A DNA stretch of 64,000 nt from Rubrivivax sp. (GTDB lineage: Bacteria; Pseudomonadota; Gammaproteobacteria; Burkholderiales; Burkholderiaceae_C): assembly GCA_022843905.1 (NCBI GenBank), contig JALHMT010000012.1, forward strand, positions 1-64,000, given 5' to 3'. Positions 55,000-63,941 of this stretch are shown here, piece after piece. The notes below the pieces were generated by a model that saw nothing but the letters and a program-made list of their open reading frames with translations, searched no databases and was not told the DNA's origin. The stretch's first letter is position 1. The number at the start of each line of letters is the position of its first letter. The position numbers and the translations under genes are program-made.

Positions 55000-56055
55000 T
55001 CACTCGGGCTTGATGCCCGCGTCCTTGATCAGCCTGCCCCACTTGGCGTAGTCACCGCGCTGCATGCCGACCAGTGCCTCGGTGGTGCTGGCCACGGGCT
55101 CCATGCCCTGGGCCAGCAGGCGCTCGCGCAACTCAACGTTGGCGAAGATCCTGGCCATGAGCTGCTGCGCGGAAGCGACCAGGGCTGCGGGCGTGGCCGC
55201 GGGTGCGTACAGCCCCAGCCAACCCACACCCTGCACGCCGGGAAAACCGCTTTCGATCAAGGTGGGCACCTGGGGCAGCTGCGGTGCCCGCGCGCCACCG
55301 GTCACAGTCAGGATCTTCAGCCGCCCGGACTGAACCAGCGGCAGGCTGGAGGCCAAGGTGTCGAACATCACCTGGATCTGCCCCGCCATCAAATCACTGC
55401 GCGCCTGACCCTCAGAGGCATAGCCCACCCAGGTGAGGTCGGCCCCTCCTTGCTGGCGCAGCAGTTGGCCTGACAGGAAAGGCACCCCGCCACGGCCACC
55501 CACGCTGGCGTAGTTCATGGTGCCGGGTTTGGCACGCGAAGCGGCCACCAGTTCCTGCACCGTGCTGACGCCCAGCGCAGGCCGCACCGTCAACACGATG
55601 ACGTTGTTGATCAACAGCGAGATCGGCGCGAAGTCCTTGTCCGGGTCGTACGCCAGCTTGCTGTTGAAGTGCGGGTTGACGGTCATGATGCCGGCGTTGC
55701 CCAGCAGCAGCGTGTGACCATCGGGCTCGGACCGTGCCGCGGCCACCGCGGCCAGTGCCCCATCTGCGCCGGGACGCAGGTCGATGATCATCGGCTGCCC
55801 AGTGAGTGCGGTGAAGCGCTCGCCAACCAAGCGCGCCATGAGGTCCCCAGCCGAACCGCCAGGCGCAGGAATGATCAGCTTGACCGGCTTGTTGGGCCAT
55901 GCCGGCCCTTGCGCATGCGCTTGTGGTTGAACGCCCAGGCCCATCGATGCCGCGCAGGCCAGGGCCATCGCCAGGGCTCGACGCCGGGGCTGCGATGGGG
56001 CGTTCCCGATGGGCAGCGCGGTACCTCCGGCCATACCGCGCGTTGCCGCGTTCAT
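55000..56055 (-). CDS. Bug/TctC-family tripartite transporter receptor
   Basis: 351 residues from MNAATRGMAGG; a shorter start nearer the hydrophobic core is possible. The leader is unusually long, with PRRRALAMALACAASMGLGV before cleavage near AHAQG. Motifs are KLIIPAPGGSAGD and DLRPGADGALA; the usual ENxPGAGG is weakly kept. It lies 7 bases after the porin gene, so outer-membrane entry and periplasmic capture are encoded together. Confidence 0.88.
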   Translation of the reverse strand: MNAATRGMAGGTALPIGNAPSQPRRRALAMALACAASMGLGVQPQAHAQGPAWPNKPVKLIIPAPGGSAGDLMARLVGERFTALTGQPMIIDLRPGADGALAAVAAARSEPDGHTLLLGNAGIMTVNPHFNSKLAYDPDKDFAPISLLINNVIVLTVRPALGVSTVQELVAASRAKPGTMNYASVGGRGGVPFLSGQLLRQQGGADLTWVGYASEGQARSDLMAGQIQVMFDTLASSLPLVQSGRLKILTVTGGARAPQLPQVPTLIESGFPGVQGVGWLGLYAPAATPAALVASAQQLMARIFANVELRERLLAQGMEPVASTTEALVGMQRGDYAKWGRLIKDAGIKPE

Positions 56056-56062
56056 CACCGGC

Positions 56063-57166
56063 TCAGAACAGGTGGACGATACCGGCGGCCAAGGCGCTCG
56101 GATCCGAGCCATTGACAGAGGGGCGCAGACGCGCGTAGTACGCGGCGGGTATCAGGCTCAGCTTGGAACCCGCGTTGTTGCTGACGCGAGCGTAGTTCAC
56201 GTACAGGCTGGTGCGCTTGGACAGGCTGTAGTTGTAGTACGCCGCCATCGTGGTGCCCTTGGGTTCTGGCAGGCCGGCGGCCTTGAAGTCACCTTTGGTC
56301 TGGCCCACCTGCAGGCCCAACTTCCCTGTTGAGCCGACAGGGAACACGGCACCGAGCCAGTAGGACGTGGTGTTGTCGCTGGGAATGGCACGGTCACGCG
56401 AGGCCACCGGCGTGACTTGGTGGATCCTGTACCAACCGGCATTGACCGTCACCCAGGCGAACTCATAGCGCCCTCCAAGGCCGGCTTCCGTCTGGTTGTC
56501 CACCGCGAGGTTGCTCCCGGTTGCGGTGCGTTCCTTGCTGGTCTGGTAGGCAGCAGCCAAGTTCAGTTTGCCGGCGCGGTAGTAGCCGCCAAGAGCGACG
56601 AAGCGCCCCTGCTCCTTGGGCGCGACGCTGTTCTCCAGACCCGCCGAGACAGCCGCCCGAATCGTGAGCCCACCGACCACCGGCGAGGTGTAGAACACGC
56701 CATTGCTCGCGCGGCCGATCAGGTTCTGGCTGATGCTGCCGTTGTTGCCGTAGTAGCCGATGCCGCCGAAGTCGGTCTGGTTGAGCATCGGGATCAACGG
56801 CGTACCGGTGCGGCCCAGGGCCAGCTGGCCCCACTTGCGGCTTTCGATGCCCACGATGGACGTGCGTCCGAAGTTGGCATTGGCGCCAGGCAGCATTTCG
56901 CCCGTATCCGCGCGGATGCCCATGTCCAGGCGGAAGATGGCCGCCAGGCCGCCACCCAGGTCTTCACGACCTGAAAAGGCGACACGGCTCGAAGTCACCG
57001 TACCCGCTCCAAGCTGCTTGATCTTGCCGTTGGGGTCCCCCGTGTTCACGGCCTCGACGCTCATGTCCATGGCGCCGGAGATGGTCACTTGCGCCTGCGC
57101 ACCGAAGGCAGTGATGAGCAGCACCGCGGCAGCAACCGGGGTGAGAGGGCGGCGGGAACTCTTCAT
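56063..57166 (-). CDS. Gram-negative general porin
   Basis: 367 residues. Signal peptide MKSSRRPLTPVAAAVLLITA ends near AQAQV, then VTISGAMDMSVEAVNTG, the typical porin first strand. GVFYTSPVVGGLTIRAAVS and VNYARVSNNAGSKLSLI are later strands, and the C-terminal Phe (GIVHLF) is the assembly signal. It forms a trimeric diffusion channel in the outer membrane. It starts the unit that includes two Bug receptors, the SDR and the sulfatase-type hydrolase. Confidence 0.92.
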   Translation of the reverse strand: MKSSRRPLTPVAAAVLLITAFGAQAQVTISGAMDMSVEAVNTGDPNGKIKQLGAGTVTSSRVAFSGREDLGGGLAAIFRLDMGIRADTGEMLPGANANFGRTSIVGIESRKWGQLALGRTGTPLIPMLNQTDFGGIGYYGNNGSISQNLIGRASNGVFYTSPVVGGLTIRAAVSAGLENSVAPKEQGRFVALGGYYRAGKLNLAAAYQTSKERTATGSNLAVDNQTEAGLGGRYEFAWVTVNAGWYRIHQVTPVASRDRAIPSDNTTSYWLGAVFPVGSTGKLGLQVGQTKGDFKAAGLPEPKGTTMAAYYNYSLSKRTSLYVNYARVSNNAGSKLSLIPAAYYARLRPSVNGSDPSALAAGIVHLF

Positions 57167-57615
57167 GGTGTGTCTTTCCGGTTGATGCAGTCGAAGGGGC
57201 AGTTGGCACATGATTCTATAAACACACCACCGTAACTAAAAGAGATACAACAACGCCGAAGATCCGGACATACCCTGAGCCGCACCACTGCCAACTCAAG
57301 GGGCTGCGCGAACGGTGCGCGTCTCCTGGCAGGTCTCCCTGCCTTCTGTTCCGCTAATGCGGCCAAGGCCGCTGCGCTTGGTGATGCGCGCAATCGTCCG
57401 ACCCAGCCCGACCGAGCCGTGGAGGACACCTCTCAGAGGACCGGGCTGGCGATGGCAGTTTCTTATATGTCAATATGATTTCCATGGACCTGCGGCAGCC
57501 TGCAGATGGCAGGTTGGCCTGTAGGCGATCCACCCTGGCAGCCAGCAGGCGCAGGCTCGAAACGCCACCGCCGGCAACAACTCCACCGGCGGTCCCGAAG
57601 CTGCGGTCGCAGACC
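57167..57615. promoter_or_regulatory. Porin promoter region with an AT-rich island
   Basis: 449 bases with no gene. TATAGAAT on the minus strand (57213-57220) may be the -10 box for the porin, about 45 bases before its start. A separate AT-rich island at 57459-57480 holds ATAT-GTCA-ATAT, a short palindrome and possible operator, striking in such GC-rich DNA. Confidence 0.4.
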
Positions 57616-58581
57616 TCAGTTGGGCATCTTGAACCCGGTCTCCTTGATCAGGTCGCCCCACACCTTGTGCTCCGCCTTGAGGTCGGCAGCCACGGTCGCG
57701 GGGGCGGTTGCGCCATCGACCACGAAGCCTTGTGCGGTGAGTGCTTCGCGCAACTTGGGATCGGCCAGGCCCTTGGCAACACGCGATGCAATCGCGTCGA
57801 CGGTCGCCTTGGGCGTCGCGGCCGGCGCCAGCAGGAGGTAGGCGATCGATGCGGTCAGGTCCTTGTAGCCCAGTTCCTGGAACGTGGGCACGTTGGGCAA
57901 CTGGGGCGCGCGCTTTGCGCCGCTCGTGGCCAGGATGCGCACGGTGCCGGCCTGGTGCTCGCGCAGCCACTCGGCCACCCCCGACGAGGCAGCCACCACG
58001 TGCCCGCCGACGACATCGGTGATCAACTGCGATCCGCCACCGCGGTAGGCGGCGTTGTCCAGCGGCACGCCGGCTGCGCGGCCGAGCTTGATGCCGAACA
58101 TGTGCGGAATGCCGCCGAACTGCGGCGTGGCGAAGACGGCGCGCGCGTTGTCCTGCTTGACCCAGTCGAAGTAGGCCTTCAGCGTCGTCGCCGGCACCTT
58201 GGCGCTGACGACGTAGGCCACGTCGAAGGCCGCCACACGCGACACCGGTGCCACGTCTGCCAGCGAATACTTCAGGTTGCCGCGCGTGTGCGGCGCCAGG
58301 GTCAGGGCCCCGGAAGGCGCCATCAGCAGGGTCGTTCCATCGGCGGGCGCCCCTTTGAGCGCATCGAAGCCCAGTGCACCACCGGCACCCGGCCGGTTCT
58401 CGACGATCCAGCGCGTGCCGTCGCTGGAGGCCAGCACATCGGCCACACGGCGCGCCAGACCATCCAGATCGGATCCGGCCACGGTGCCGACGAAGATGCG
58501 GTTCTGGGCCGAGGCGGCGCCGGGTGCGGCAAACAGGGCGGCCGCCATGACGGCACCGGCCAGTGCGAAGAGAGGTTTCAT
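57616..58581 (-). CDS. Bug/TctC-family receptor of a complete tripartite transporter
   Basis: 321 residues. The Sec signal MKPLFALAGAVMAAALFAAP ends near ASAQN. Here the first strand reads NRIFVGTVAGSDLDGLARR, so the usual proline-glycine loop is altered, and the second is ENRPGAGGALG. It is the only receptor in the window with its membrane partners beside it (TctA and TctB upstream on the same strand). Its gene ends 450 bases before the porin start. It should deliver a small organic anion to TctAB. Confidence 0.9.
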   Translation of the reverse strand: MKPLFALAGAVMAAALFAAPGAASAQNRIFVGTVAGSDLDGLARRVADVLASSDGTRWIVENRPGAGGALGFDALKGAPADGTTLLMAPSGALTLAPHTRGNLKYSLADVAPVSRVAAFDVAYVVSAKVPATTLKAYFDWVKQDNARAVFATPQFGGIPHMFGIKLGRAAGVPLDNAAYRGGGSQLITDVVGGHVVAASSGVAEWLREHQAGTVRILATSGAKRAPQLPNVPTFQELGYKDLTASIAYLLLAPAATPKATVDAIASRVAKGLADPKLREALTAQGFVVDGATAPATVAADLKAEHKVWGDLIKETGFKMPN

Positions 58582-58654
58582 CGACGGAACTCCTTCAAGG
58601 GGTGGGAACAGGGTCAAGGGACATGGCGGCCCGCATCGCGGGGCTTCGGCGTAA

Positions 58655-60157
58655 TCAGTCGCGGAATGCGCGGTCGCGGCGCTGCCTGATGGCCGGCAAC
58701 ATGGCGGCAACCAGCATCACCAGCGCCAGCACGATCAGGGTGCCCGAAATAGGGCGCGTGAACAGCACGGTCCAGTCGCCGCGTGCAACCAGCAGGGTGC
58801 GGCGCAGGTTCTCCTCCAGCATCGGCCCCAGCACCATGCCCAGCAGCAGGGGGCCGGCCTCGCAGCGCAGCTTGATGAAGGCAAAGCCGATCACCGCGAA
58901 GACCCCTGCGAGGTAGATGTCGAAGTTGTTGTTCGAGAGCGTGTACAGGCCGATCACGCAGAAGCAGACGATCGACGGGAACAGGTACCGGTAGGGCACC
59001 GTCAGCAGCTTCACCCAGATGCCGATGAACGGCAGGTTGAGGACGATCAGCATCAGATTGCCGATCCACATCGATGCGATCAGGCCCCAGAACAGATCGG
59101 GGTTGTCGGTCATCACCTTCGGGCCCGGCGTGATGCCCATGACCACCATCGCGCCGATCATCAGCGCCATCACCGGATTCGGTGGAATGCCGAGCGTCAG
59201 CATGGGGATGAACGAGGTCTGCGCGGCCGCGTTGTTGGCGCTCTCGGGCCCGGCCACGCCCTGGATGGCGCCTTTGCCGAAGCGCTCCGGCGTGCCGGAG
59301 ATTCGCTTCTCCAGCGTGTAGGCCGCGAACGACGCGAGGATGGCACCGCCGCCCGGCAGCACGCCGAGCACCGAGCCGAGCGCCGTGCCGCGCAGCACGG
59401 CCGGCATGGCCTGCCTGAAGTCCTCGCCCGACGGCCACACGTTCTTCACGTCGCGCGTGAAGACTTCGCGCGACTGTGGCGGCCGGTTCAGGTTGCCGAT
59501 GATCTCGCCGAAGCCGAACAGCCCCATGGCGACCGCCACGAAGCCCAGTCCGTCGGTCAACTCGGGGATGCCGAAGCTGAAGCGCTCGACGCCGGACAAG
59601 GCGTCCGTGTTGATCTGGCCCAGCAGCAGGCCGACCAGGACCATGCCCACCGCCTTGATCACCGAGCCCGAGGCCAGCACCACGGCGCCGACGATCCCGA
59701 CCAGCATCAAGGCGGCGTACTCCGCCGGCCCGAAGGCAAACGCGATGCCGGCCAGCGCGGGCGCGAAGCCCGCCAGCACGAGGGTGCCCACGCAACCCGC
59801 GAAGAAGGAACCCAGACCGGCCACCGCCAGCGCCGGCCCGGCCCGGCCCTGCCGTGCCATCTGATAGCCATCGATGGCCGTCACGACCGAGCTCGACTCA
59901 CCCGGCAGATTGATCAGGATGGCCGTGGTCGAGCCTCCGTACTGCGCGCCGTAGTAGACGCCGGCCAGCATGATCAGGGCCGCCGTCGGATCGAGCGTGT
60001 AGATCGACGGCAGCAGCATCGCGATCGCCGGCACCGGGCCCAAGCCCGGCAGCACCCCGATCAGCGTGCCGATGAACACGCCACCCAGCGCGAAGGCCAG
60101 GTTCTGCAGGCTGAGTGCGACGCCGAATCCGGTGGCCAGGTTGGAGAGCAGGTCCAT
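58655..60157 (-). CDS. tctA: Tripartite tricarboxylate transporter, large permease TctA
   Basis: 500 residues with many hydrophobic segments. The family signatures are GVLPGLGPVPAIAML, GAQYGGSTTAILINLPGE and GAILASFAAYTLEKRISGT. It is the 12-helix inner-membrane subunit that carries the solute with sodium or protons. It lies 11 bases after TctB and ahead of the dedicated receptor gene. Receptors encoded elsewhere in the window might share it. Confidence 0.94.
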   Translation of the reverse strand: MDLLSNLATGFGVALSLQNLAFALGGVFIGTLIGVLPGLGPVPAIAMLLPSIYTLDPTAALIMLAGVYYGAQYGGSTTAILINLPGESSSVVTAIDGYQMARQGRAGPALAVAGLGSFFAGCVGTLVLAGFAPALAGIAFAFGPAEYAALMLVGIVGAVVLASGSVIKAVGMVLVGLLLGQINTDALSGVERFSFGIPELTDGLGFVAVAMGLFGFGEIIGNLNRPPQSREVFTRDVKNVWPSGEDFRQAMPAVLRGTALGSVLGVLPGGGAILASFAAYTLEKRISGTPERFGKGAIQGVAGPESANNAAAQTSFIPMLTLGIPPNPVMALMIGAMVVMGITPGPKVMTDNPDLFWGLIASMWIGNLMLIVLNLPFIGIWVKLLTVPYRYLFPSIVCFCVIGLYTLSNNNFDIYLAGVFAVIGFAFIKLRCEAGPLLLGMVLGPMLEENLRRTLLVARGDWTVLFTRPISGTLIVLALVMLVAAMLPAIRQRRDRAFRD

Positions 60158-60168
60158 CGCCGAGTCCG

Positions 60169-60627
60169 TCAGAAGATGGTGGGCATCACCGGGATGCGCA
60201 GCTTCAAGCCCACGACGAACAGGAGCCAGCTGCCCGTGGTGAGCACTGCCGCAAGTCCCAAGGCCTCGCGCAGCCTGAACTCGCTGCTGGCCAGGGCCGT
60301 GAGCACGATCACCAAGGGCAGCGTGATCAACATGCCGGCACGCGGCAGCAGGAACCCTGCAGCGAGCACCGCAGCCACCACCACCAGCAGGGGGCGCCAC
60401 ACCGGCGGTGCAATGCGCTCCTCCTCGTCGGGGTCATGGCCCAAGGCGCTGACCAGCACGATCAGGCCCACCAGCGCCAGCAGCACCCCCAGCCCGAGCG
60501 GGAAGTAGCCCGGCCCCGGACGCGCCGAGGTGCCCATCCGGTACTCGGTGGCGCCGACCGCGAAGGCCACGCCGACCACGAGGAAGACCACGCCCGACCA
60601 GAAATCCACCTGGCTCCGGATCTTCAT
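60169..60627 (-). CDS. tctB: Tripartite tricarboxylate transporter, small permease TctB
   Basis: 152 residues, with four hydrophobic segments of TctB size (VDFWSGVVFLVVGVAFAVGA and GLGVLLALVGLIVLVSALG are two of them). It is the poorly conserved small inner-membrane subunit. Its start ATG overlaps the stop of the upstream arylsulfotransferase-fold gene as ATGA. Together with TctA it forms the channel. Confidence 0.9.
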   Translation of the reverse strand: MKIRSQVDFWSGVVFLVVGVAFAVGATEYRMGTSARPGPGYFPLGLGVLLALVGLIVLVSALGHDPDEEERIAPPVWRPLLVVVAAVLAAGFLLPRAGMLITLPLVIVLTALASSEFRLREALGLAAVLTTGSWLLFVVGLKLRIPVMPTIF

Positions 60628-62276
60628 GCCTGCATCTCCCCGGCGACGCGTGCCGGCACCGCCACGCGGGCCACGCCGAACACCTCCATCTGCACCACAT
60701 CGTGCAGCGGCACGACCTCGACGTCGAACACCGGGTGCAACGGATCATCGAGCGCGTACTCCCGGATCCGTGGGGTCGACGGCAGGTCGTCGGGGTAGAC
60801 ACGGGTCAGGTCGTTGGCATCGAAGGTTTCGATCTGCAGGCCGGGAAAGCACAGCGAGAAATCCACCAGCACGTTACCGGTGCGCGGCAGCACGTGTGCA
60901 TCGCCCATGGCGAAGCTGACCATGCCTTCTTGCGGATCGGCCGGCGTGGCGAACACCATGCGTGCCGTGCGCGCCGTCTCGTCGATCTCGTAGACCACCG
61001 CACGGCTCAGCGACTCGGCCGCACTCTTCACGCGCTCGCCGGTGAAGGGGATGGCCTGGTGCACGTTGTTGTTGAACAGGACGACGTGGCCCTCGGGCGT
61101 CAAGCGCGGGTTGTGCTGGTGACTCGGCCAGATGAAGTCCTCGCCGACCGCCTTCAGCAGCTTGGCCCGCAGCGCTTCAGACCAGCCGATGTCGCGGGCG
61201 AGGATCCAGCGGATCTCGCCACTGGGCCGGTCGATCTTGAGCACCGCGTCGAGGTTGCGCAGCGACAGCAGCACCGAGTCGTCGCGCGGGTCGTGGTGCA
61301 CGCCATTGCCATGTGTCCAGTCCAGGTGCTGGGGGAATCCACGCACCCACCAGTAGGACCAGAAGGTGTCGTAGCCGATCTTGAACGGGTCGAGGTGGTC
61401 GAAGCTGTTCCAGCGCCACACCACCTCGCCCTGCGGATTGAATTCGATCACCTCGTCGCCCATCACCCACTGATCGCGGCGCGGCGCGGCGGCGTCGGTT
61501 TCGCTCGTGTAGTAGCCCTCGATGCGGCGCGGCACGGCATTGAGCGACAGGTAGTTGCCGTTGGGCAGCGCGTCGGGTTGGTGATGCAGCGTCACCGCCT
61601 GCACCGGGATGGCCCCGGCCGGCATCGGGTTCGGCCCCAGCGCGGCGCCCCAGCAGCGCAGGGTGCGACCGGTCCAGTCGATCTCGGTGGGGCTGTTGCG
61701 CGCGGTGTGGAAGAACAGGTGTCCATTGTCCAGCGTGGCCACCCCGGCAATGCGCGAGGGGCTCCGGTAGAACCATACGATGTCGCCGTCCTCGTCAAGC
61801 GCCAGGATCAGGCCCCATTCGGTGGTGAAGCGGCGCTGCTCGGGCGTCATGCGGTGCGAGCGGCCGAGCGCACGCCGGCGCACGCTCAGCAGCGTCAGGC
61901 CGGGCTCCATGCGGGCGCGCTCGGCGCGGTGTACACGCAAGGGCGGGAAGTCAAGACTGTGCGTCGGTAGCGTGGGTGTCAGCGCAGTCAGCGGCGCAGC
62001 CGAAAACCGCTGCCCCTGCGGGTCCACCAGGGTCACCTCCAGCCGGTATTGCCGGGCCGGCTTCAGGCCGACCACCGGCAGCGAGTTCACGCCGGTCTCG
62101 ACCTGCCAGCGGTAATGGTGTGAACCCGCCTCGCATCCGGCGAGCAGCTCCAGGGTTCCGGGCACGCTCACGTCGACCGCCAGCACCAAGGCCATCGGCG
62201 CAGCCGGGTCCGGGTTCGGCGCCACACAGGGCTCGTGCCGGAACACAGGGCTCGTCAGATGCGCGTTGCTCATCAC
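60624..62276 (-). CDS. Arylsulfotransferase (ASST)-fold protein
   Basis: 550 residues. The beta-propeller repeats contain DWTHGNGVHHDPRDDSVLLS, then RNLDAVLKIDR, and WPSHQHNPRLTPEGHVVLFN, as in arylsulfate sulfotransferases; the conserved His residues are kept. The N-terminus has a small Ig-like domain but no signal peptide, whereas known bacterial ASST enzymes are periplasmic. The reaction expected for the fold is PAPS-independent transfer of sulfate between phenols; the family also includes enzymes of unknown use. It is coupled to tctB, tying it to import of an organic sulfate or acid. Confidence 0.82.
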   Translation of the reverse strand: MMSNAHLTSPVFRHEPCVAPNPDPAAPMALVLAVDVSVPGTLELLAGCEAGSHHYRWQVETGVNSLPVVGLKPARQYRLEVTLVDPQGQRFSAAPLTALTPTLPTHSLDFPPLRVHRAERARMEPGLTLLSVRRRALGRSHRMTPEQRRFTTEWGLILALDEDGDIVWFYRSPSRIAGVATLDNGHLFFHTARNSPTEIDWTGRTLRCWGAALGPNPMPAGAIPVQAVTLHHQPDALPNGNYLSLNAVPRRIEGYYTSETDAAAPRRDQWVMGDEVIEFNPQGEVVWRWNSFDHLDPFKIGYDTFWSYWWVRGFPQHLDWTHGNGVHHDPRDDSVLLSLRNLDAVLKIDRPSGEIRWILARDIGWSEALRAKLLKAVGEDFIWPSHQHNPRLTPEGHVVLFNNNVHQAIPFTGERVKSAAESLSRAVVYEIDETARTARMVFATPADPQEGMVSFAMGDAHVLPRTGNVLVDFSLCFPGLQIETFDANDLTRVYPDDLPSTPRIREYALDDPLHPVFDVEVVPLHDVVQMEVFGVARVAVPARVAGEMQA

Positions 62277-62291
62277 GGCGCTCCGCCCTGT

Positions 62292-63629
62292 TCACACGCG
62301 TGCCAGCGCACGATCCAACCTGGCCAACCCGTCCTCCAGATCGGCAGCCGTGAGGCCAGCCGACACAAAGTAGCGGTCGCCGCGACCGGCGTAGACACCC
62401 TCTTCGATCAGAGCCAAGCGCAGGCGGCGTGCCTTGTCGCGATCCGCGTGTACGGCCAGGTCGCGCGCGGAGTACGCCACCGGAAGAGAACTGAAGTGTG
62501 CGCAGAACACCCCTCGTACGCCTTGCACCAGCAGATCATGCCCATGCTTGCTGGCCAGGCGCTTGAACTCGGCCATGAAGTGCGACTGCATCTGGTCGAT
62601 GTGCCGGTACGCTGCACCGTCGCCGCGCTCCAGCATGCGCATCGTGGTGAGGCCTGCCGTCATGCTCATGGGGGCGGCGTTGAAGGTGCCCGCACCTACC
62701 ACGGCGTTGGTGCGCAGCAGCTCGAAGATGTCTGCCCGCCCGGCCACGGCCGCCAGCGGCATGCCGCCGGCAATGGCCTTGCCGAAGCTCGCCAGGTCCG
62801 GTGTGACCCCATAGTGGCCCTGGGCGCCGCCCAGGCCCATGCGGAAGCCCGTGATGACCTCGTCGATGCAGAACACCACGCCGTACTGCGTGCACAGCTC
62901 GCGCACCCGTTCCAGGTAGCCCGGGCGCGGAATGCAGCAGCCGCCGTTGGTCATCACGCCTTCCATCAGCACCAGCGCGATGTCGTTGCCATGAGCCTTG
63001 AGAAGGGCTTCCAGCGCATCGGCATCGTTCCAGGGAATCTTGAATGACTCGCGCATGGCGAACTCGGCACGCCCTTCCGTGTGCATGGGGTCCGCGGGAT
63101 TCTCCAGCGCATAAGGCGCGGCGGCAGCGTCTTCGTTGACGCGGCCTCCCAGCACGTTGTCCAGCCAGCCGTGGTAGTGGCCCTCGAAGCGAACGAACAG
63201 GCGCCGGCCAGTGAAGGCGCGCGCCAGCCGCACCACCATCTGCACGGCCTCGGAACCCGTGGTCACGAACCGGACACGGTCGGCGCAGGGCACGTGGCTG
63301 ACGATGCGTTCGGCCAGCTCCACCTCGGCCTCGGTCTGCAGCATGCCCGAGGCCACGACGAAGAGCTTCTCCAACTGGGCATGCAGCGCGTCCTGGTACT
63401 CGCGGTTGCCGTGCCCCCAGATGCCCGGGCCCATGCCGATGGCGAAGTCGATCAGTTCACGCCCGTCCACGTCCCACAGTCGCTGCCCCACGGCCCGATC
63501 GATGAACACCGGCGGCTCTGGCAGCGCACGCAGGTTGCTCTGCCGCCCGGGCATGGCCCTGGCGGCGCGTTCGGCCAGGTCCCGAGTCTTGGCGCCCAGC
63601 GCGAAGCGCACCTGTTCCACCGCGTTCAC
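62292..63629 (-). CDS. Glutamate-1-semialdehyde 2,1-aminomutase-like class III aminotransferase
   Basis: 445 residues. The PLP lysine is in PDLASFGKAIAGGMPLAAV and the family signature is VVFCIDEVITGFRMG. The N-terminal AMPGRQSNLRA and FAIGMGPGIWGHG, plus FVTTGSEAVQMVVRLAR and GHYHGWLDN, follow the HemL-like group rather than omega-aminotransferases. Members of this group in catabolic clusters act as aminotransferases or aminomutases on other substrates. It lies 15 bases ahead of the ASST gene and 58 bases after the lipoyl domain. Confidence 0.88.
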   Translation of the reverse strand: MNAVEQVRFALGAKTRDLAERAARAMPGRQSNLRALPEPPVFIDRAVGQRLWDVDGRELIDFAIGMGPGIWGHGNREYQDALHAQLEKLFVVASGMLQTEAEVELAERIVSHVPCADRVRFVTTGSEAVQMVVRLARAFTGRRLFVRFEGHYHGWLDNVLGGRVNEDAAAAPYALENPADPMHTEGRAEFAMRESFKIPWNDADALEALLKAHGNDIALVLMEGVMTNGGCCIPRPGYLERVRELCTQYGVVFCIDEVITGFRMGLGGAQGHYGVTPDLASFGKAIAGGMPLAAVAGRADIFELLRTNAVVGAGTFNAAPMSMTAGLTTMRMLERGDGAAYRHIDQMQSHFMAEFKRLASKHGHDLLVQGVRGVFCAHFSSLPVAYSARDLAVHADRDKARRLRLALIEEGVYAGRGDRYFVSAGLTAADLEDGLARLDRALARV

Positions 63630-63687
63630 TGGATGGCCCTCCGCGCTGCGCGCTGCGGGATTCGCGCCTGGGAGCGGCCCGGCGCGC

Positions 63688-63936
63688 TCATGCCGACACG
63701 TCCGTATCGATGACGCACACGCTGCCGCCCACCGTGGCCTCGCTGCCCGCTGCCACGGTGTGCGACAGCAGCTTGCCGTCGCAGGGGGCCTCCACTTCCA
63801 TCGTCACCTTTTCGCTTTCGACTTCGTACAGCGGCTCGCCTTTGCGAAACACCTCGCCTGGTTGTCTGTGCCAGACGCTGATGGTGGCGGTCTCCATGTT
63901 CATGCCGACGCGGGAGAGTTTGAGATTGACTTTCAT
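63688..63936 (-). CDS. Free-standing lipoyl/biotinyl carrier domain
   Basis: 82 residues, one hammerhead domain only. The swinging-arm lysine is K43 in EVESEKVTMEVEAP. The EKV context fits a lipoyl domain of 2-oxo acid dehydrogenases better than biotin (which normally has MKM). Free-standing domains serve as separate E2-like carriers in some operons. An E1-like gene may precede it (5-base gap), and no E2 catalytic core is visible, so the complex would need a partner outside the window. Confidence 0.8.
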   Translation of the reverse strand: MKVNLKLSRVGMNMETATISVWHRQPGEVFRKGEPLYEVESEKVTMEVEAPCDGKLLSHTVAAGSEATVGGSVCVIDTDVSA

Positions 63937-63941
63937 GGGGT

